In this document: positions 5,982 to 6,512 of the stretch, piece after piece
Position numbering within the stretch: the first letter of the stretch is position 1
Layout: the number at the start of each line of letters is the position of its first letter
Source: Actinomycetes bacterium
GTDB lineage: Bacteria > Actinomycetota > Acidimicrobiia > Acidimicrobiales > RAAP-2
Direction: 5' to 3'
Assembly (NCBI GenBank): GCA_021805305.1
Contig: JAJZFO010000119.1
Location: 1-6,512, forward strand
Length of the DNA: 6,512 nucleotides
Notes under the pieces: generated by a model
Databases searched by the model: none
Told to the model about the DNA's origin: nothing
Seen by the model: only the letters and a program-made list of their open reading frames with translations
Program-made: the position numbers and the translations under genes

Positions 5982-6250
5982 CGATATCGGGTCGCCAGGT
6001 AGAACGCCGCGAACAGCGCGACCAGTCCGAGGGCGAGGTACCACGGCGACGTGGAGCCCGGCAGGACCTGGAGGTAGTTGAGCGTGATCACCAGCACCCC
6101 GAAGATCATCAGGTCCAGCAGGACCCAGCCGAACCAGTGGGGCGAGTGATCCTTCGAATGCGTGACCTTCTTAGTGATCCGGCCCCGCTCGTGCGGGTCG
6201 ACGTAGCGACCAACGGTCTTGGCGGCCTTGTGCGAACCGGATTTAGCCAT
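5978..6250 (-). CDS. crgA: Cell division/septation protein CrgA
   Basis: This 90-residue protein has the CrgA layout: a basic cytoplasmic N-terminus (residues 1-38, ending 'RGRITKKVTHSKDHSPHWFGW'), two membrane helices at about 40-61 and 70-87 joined by a short extracytoplasmic loop containing 'LPGSTSPW' (63-70), and the short terminal 'ATRYR'. CrgA is an actinobacterial inner-membrane protein that helps coordinate FtsZ-dependent septation with peptidoglycan synthases. The PASTA-domain gene just upstream on the same strand fits the crgA/pknB neighbourhood of Mycobacterium and Streptomyces. The ATG at 6250 is preferred over a TTG at 6268 because the TTG-encoded extension would begin inside the upstream palindrome, and because a canonical TAACAT box lies 7 nt before the ATG. 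No Shine-Dalgarno site is visible, so the message may be leaderless. Confidence 0.92.
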   Translation of the reverse strand: MAKSGSHKAAKTVGRYVDPHERGRITKKVTHSKDHSPHWFGWVLLDLMIFGVLVITLNYLQVLPGSTSPWYLALGLVALFAAFYLATRYR

Positions 6251-6257
6251 GACAGCG

Positions 6258-6263
6258 ATGTTA
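6258..6263 (-). promoter_or_regulatory. Putative start-proximal -10 box of crgA
   Basis: TAACAT on the minus strand ends 7 nt before the ATG at 6250 and is one of the two or three boxes here closest to the TAnnnT consensus. The 25-bp palindrome at 6265-6289 occupies the spacer and -35 region, and no separate -35 hexamer is visible. Confidence 0.5.
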
Positions 6264-6264
6264 G

Positions 6265-6289
6265 TCAAACGGCTGACTCAGCCGTTTGA
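6265..6289. repeat. Perfect 25-bp palindrome between the PASTA gene and crgA (terminator or operator)
   Basis: The arms TCAAACGGCTGA (6265-6276) and TCAGCCGTTTGA (6278-6289) are exact reverse complements around the single base at 6277. The stop codon of the PASTA gene (6278-6280, read as TGA on the minus strand) lies within it. In RNA it would fold as a stem of about 10 bp with a GAGTC/GACTC-type loop. No T-run follows on the minus strand, so it is either a U-less terminator between the two genes or a protein-binding site over the crgA promoter spacer. The position allows both. Confidence 0.65.
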
Positions 6290-6512
6290 ACCAGCGTTCG
6301 CATTCGATGGGGTCGTGGTCGTCGTTGTCGAACCCGTGGCACCGGTGACGCCGCTCACGCCCGTGGTCCCCGTCACTCCGGTCCCGCCGGTCACGCCCGT
6401 GACGCCGGTCAGCCCCGTCGGTCCGGCGGTCTGACAGTACTGCAGGGTGATCGTCGAGCCGTAGGGGGCCAGTTGTCCACGTCCCACGCTCTGGCTGACG
6501 ACCTCATCGACC
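6278..6512 (-). CDS. PASTA-domain protein, C-terminal 77 residues (N-terminus beyond the right edge), with collagen-like Gly-X-Thr tail
   Basis: The frame is open to the right edge and ends at a TGA (6278-6280). The first visible residues, 'VDEVVSQSVGRGQLAPYGS' followed by 'TITLQY', read as the end of a PASTA repeat, the domain found in PknB-type Ser/Thr kinases and class A/B penicillin-binding proteins, where it lies outside the membrane. Eleven consecutive Gly-X-Thr/Ser triplets follow (GPT, GLT, GVT, GVT, GGT, GVT, GTT, GVS, GVT, GAT, GST), then a run of Thr and a short Asn/Gly-rich end. The neighbouring crgA makes a PknB-like kinase a reasonable guess, but the kinase or transpeptidase part is not in the window. 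A GTG at 6487 could be taken as a start, but it would cut the PASTA repeat, so the gene is best treated as partial. The tail is probably extracytoplasmic. Confidence 0.78.
   Translation of the reverse strand, partial: VDEVVSQSVGRGQLAPYGSTITLQYCQTAGPTGLTGVTGVTGGTGVTGTTGVSGVTGATGSTTTTTTPSNANAGSNG
6345..6425. repeat. Nine imperfect 9-bp tandem repeats inside the PASTA gene
   Basis: On the plus strand nine consecutive 9-mers resemble GTCACGCCG, for example GTGACGCCG at 6345-6353 and 6399-6407, GTCACGCCC at 6390-6398 and GTCAGCCCC at 6408-6416. Each unit encodes one Gly-X-Thr (or Ser) triplet on the minus strand. Sequence drift is concentrated at the middle codon and third positions, as expected for a selected coding repeat that can still change in copy number by slippage. 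Confidence 0.8.

Noticed and set aside
6345..6425. CRISPR-like or minisatellite array
   Set aside because: The units are contiguous 9-mers without spacers, in phase with the codons, and encode Gly-X-Thr triplets.

Overview
The window looks like a chromosomal segment from a GC-rich actinobacterium. The main support is a CrgA-type septation protein next to the end of a PASTA-domain protein, a pairing known from the actinobacterial pknB/crgA neighbourhood. GC-rich codon use, GTG starts and promoter-like TAnnnT boxes very close to start codons fit this. An Acidimicrobiia-like lineage is a guess, not shown. There are eight protein genes, two of them cut by the window edges. I see no RNA gene, insertion sequence, CRISPR array or phage gene, and no stretch over 300 bases lacks a gene.

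Left (1-1129): a PAS-GAF sensory protein on the minus strand runs off the left edge. A 241-bp divergent intergenic region separates it from the next gene. Its start-proximal end has the sensor's ribosome-binding site and its other end a likely promoter for the hydrolase. I see nothing convincing in the middle, roughly 930-1090.

Centre-left (1130-2850): a dienelactone-hydrolase-family enzyme (plus) converges on an ECF sigma factor/zinc-finger anti-sigma operon (minus), and the two stop codons share one CTAG. The sigma and anti-sigma genes overlap by one base. The anti-sigma is a minimal soluble protein with Cys/His spacing matching RsrA, so it may sense redox state. The 133-bp divergent gap upstream of the sigma gene carries a perfect 14-bp inverted repeat with a 23-nt centre.

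Centre-right (2851-5969): three plus-strand genes in a row encode a class III PLP aminotransferase, a COG4705-type integral membrane protein built from four GxxxxD repeat units, and a pirin-family cupin. Gaps are 41 and 9 nt. The last two have TAnnnT boxes just before GTG starts and no clear Shine-Dalgarno site, so they may have their own leaderless promoters.

Right (5970-6512): crgA (minus) converges on the pirin gene with 8 nt between stops, and a small hairpin contains both stop codons. Upstream of crgA lies the C-terminal end of a PASTA-domain protein, perhaps a PknB-type kinase. It ends in an unusual collagen-like Gly-X-Thr tail, and a 25-bp palindrome spans its stop codon and the crgA upstream region.

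Most of this is ordinary chromosome. The best leads are the recurring start-proximal promoter boxes, the two long perfect dyads, the collagen-like tail on a PASTA protein, and the four-fold repeat in the membrane protein. No new multi-gene system can be claimed from the sequence alone.
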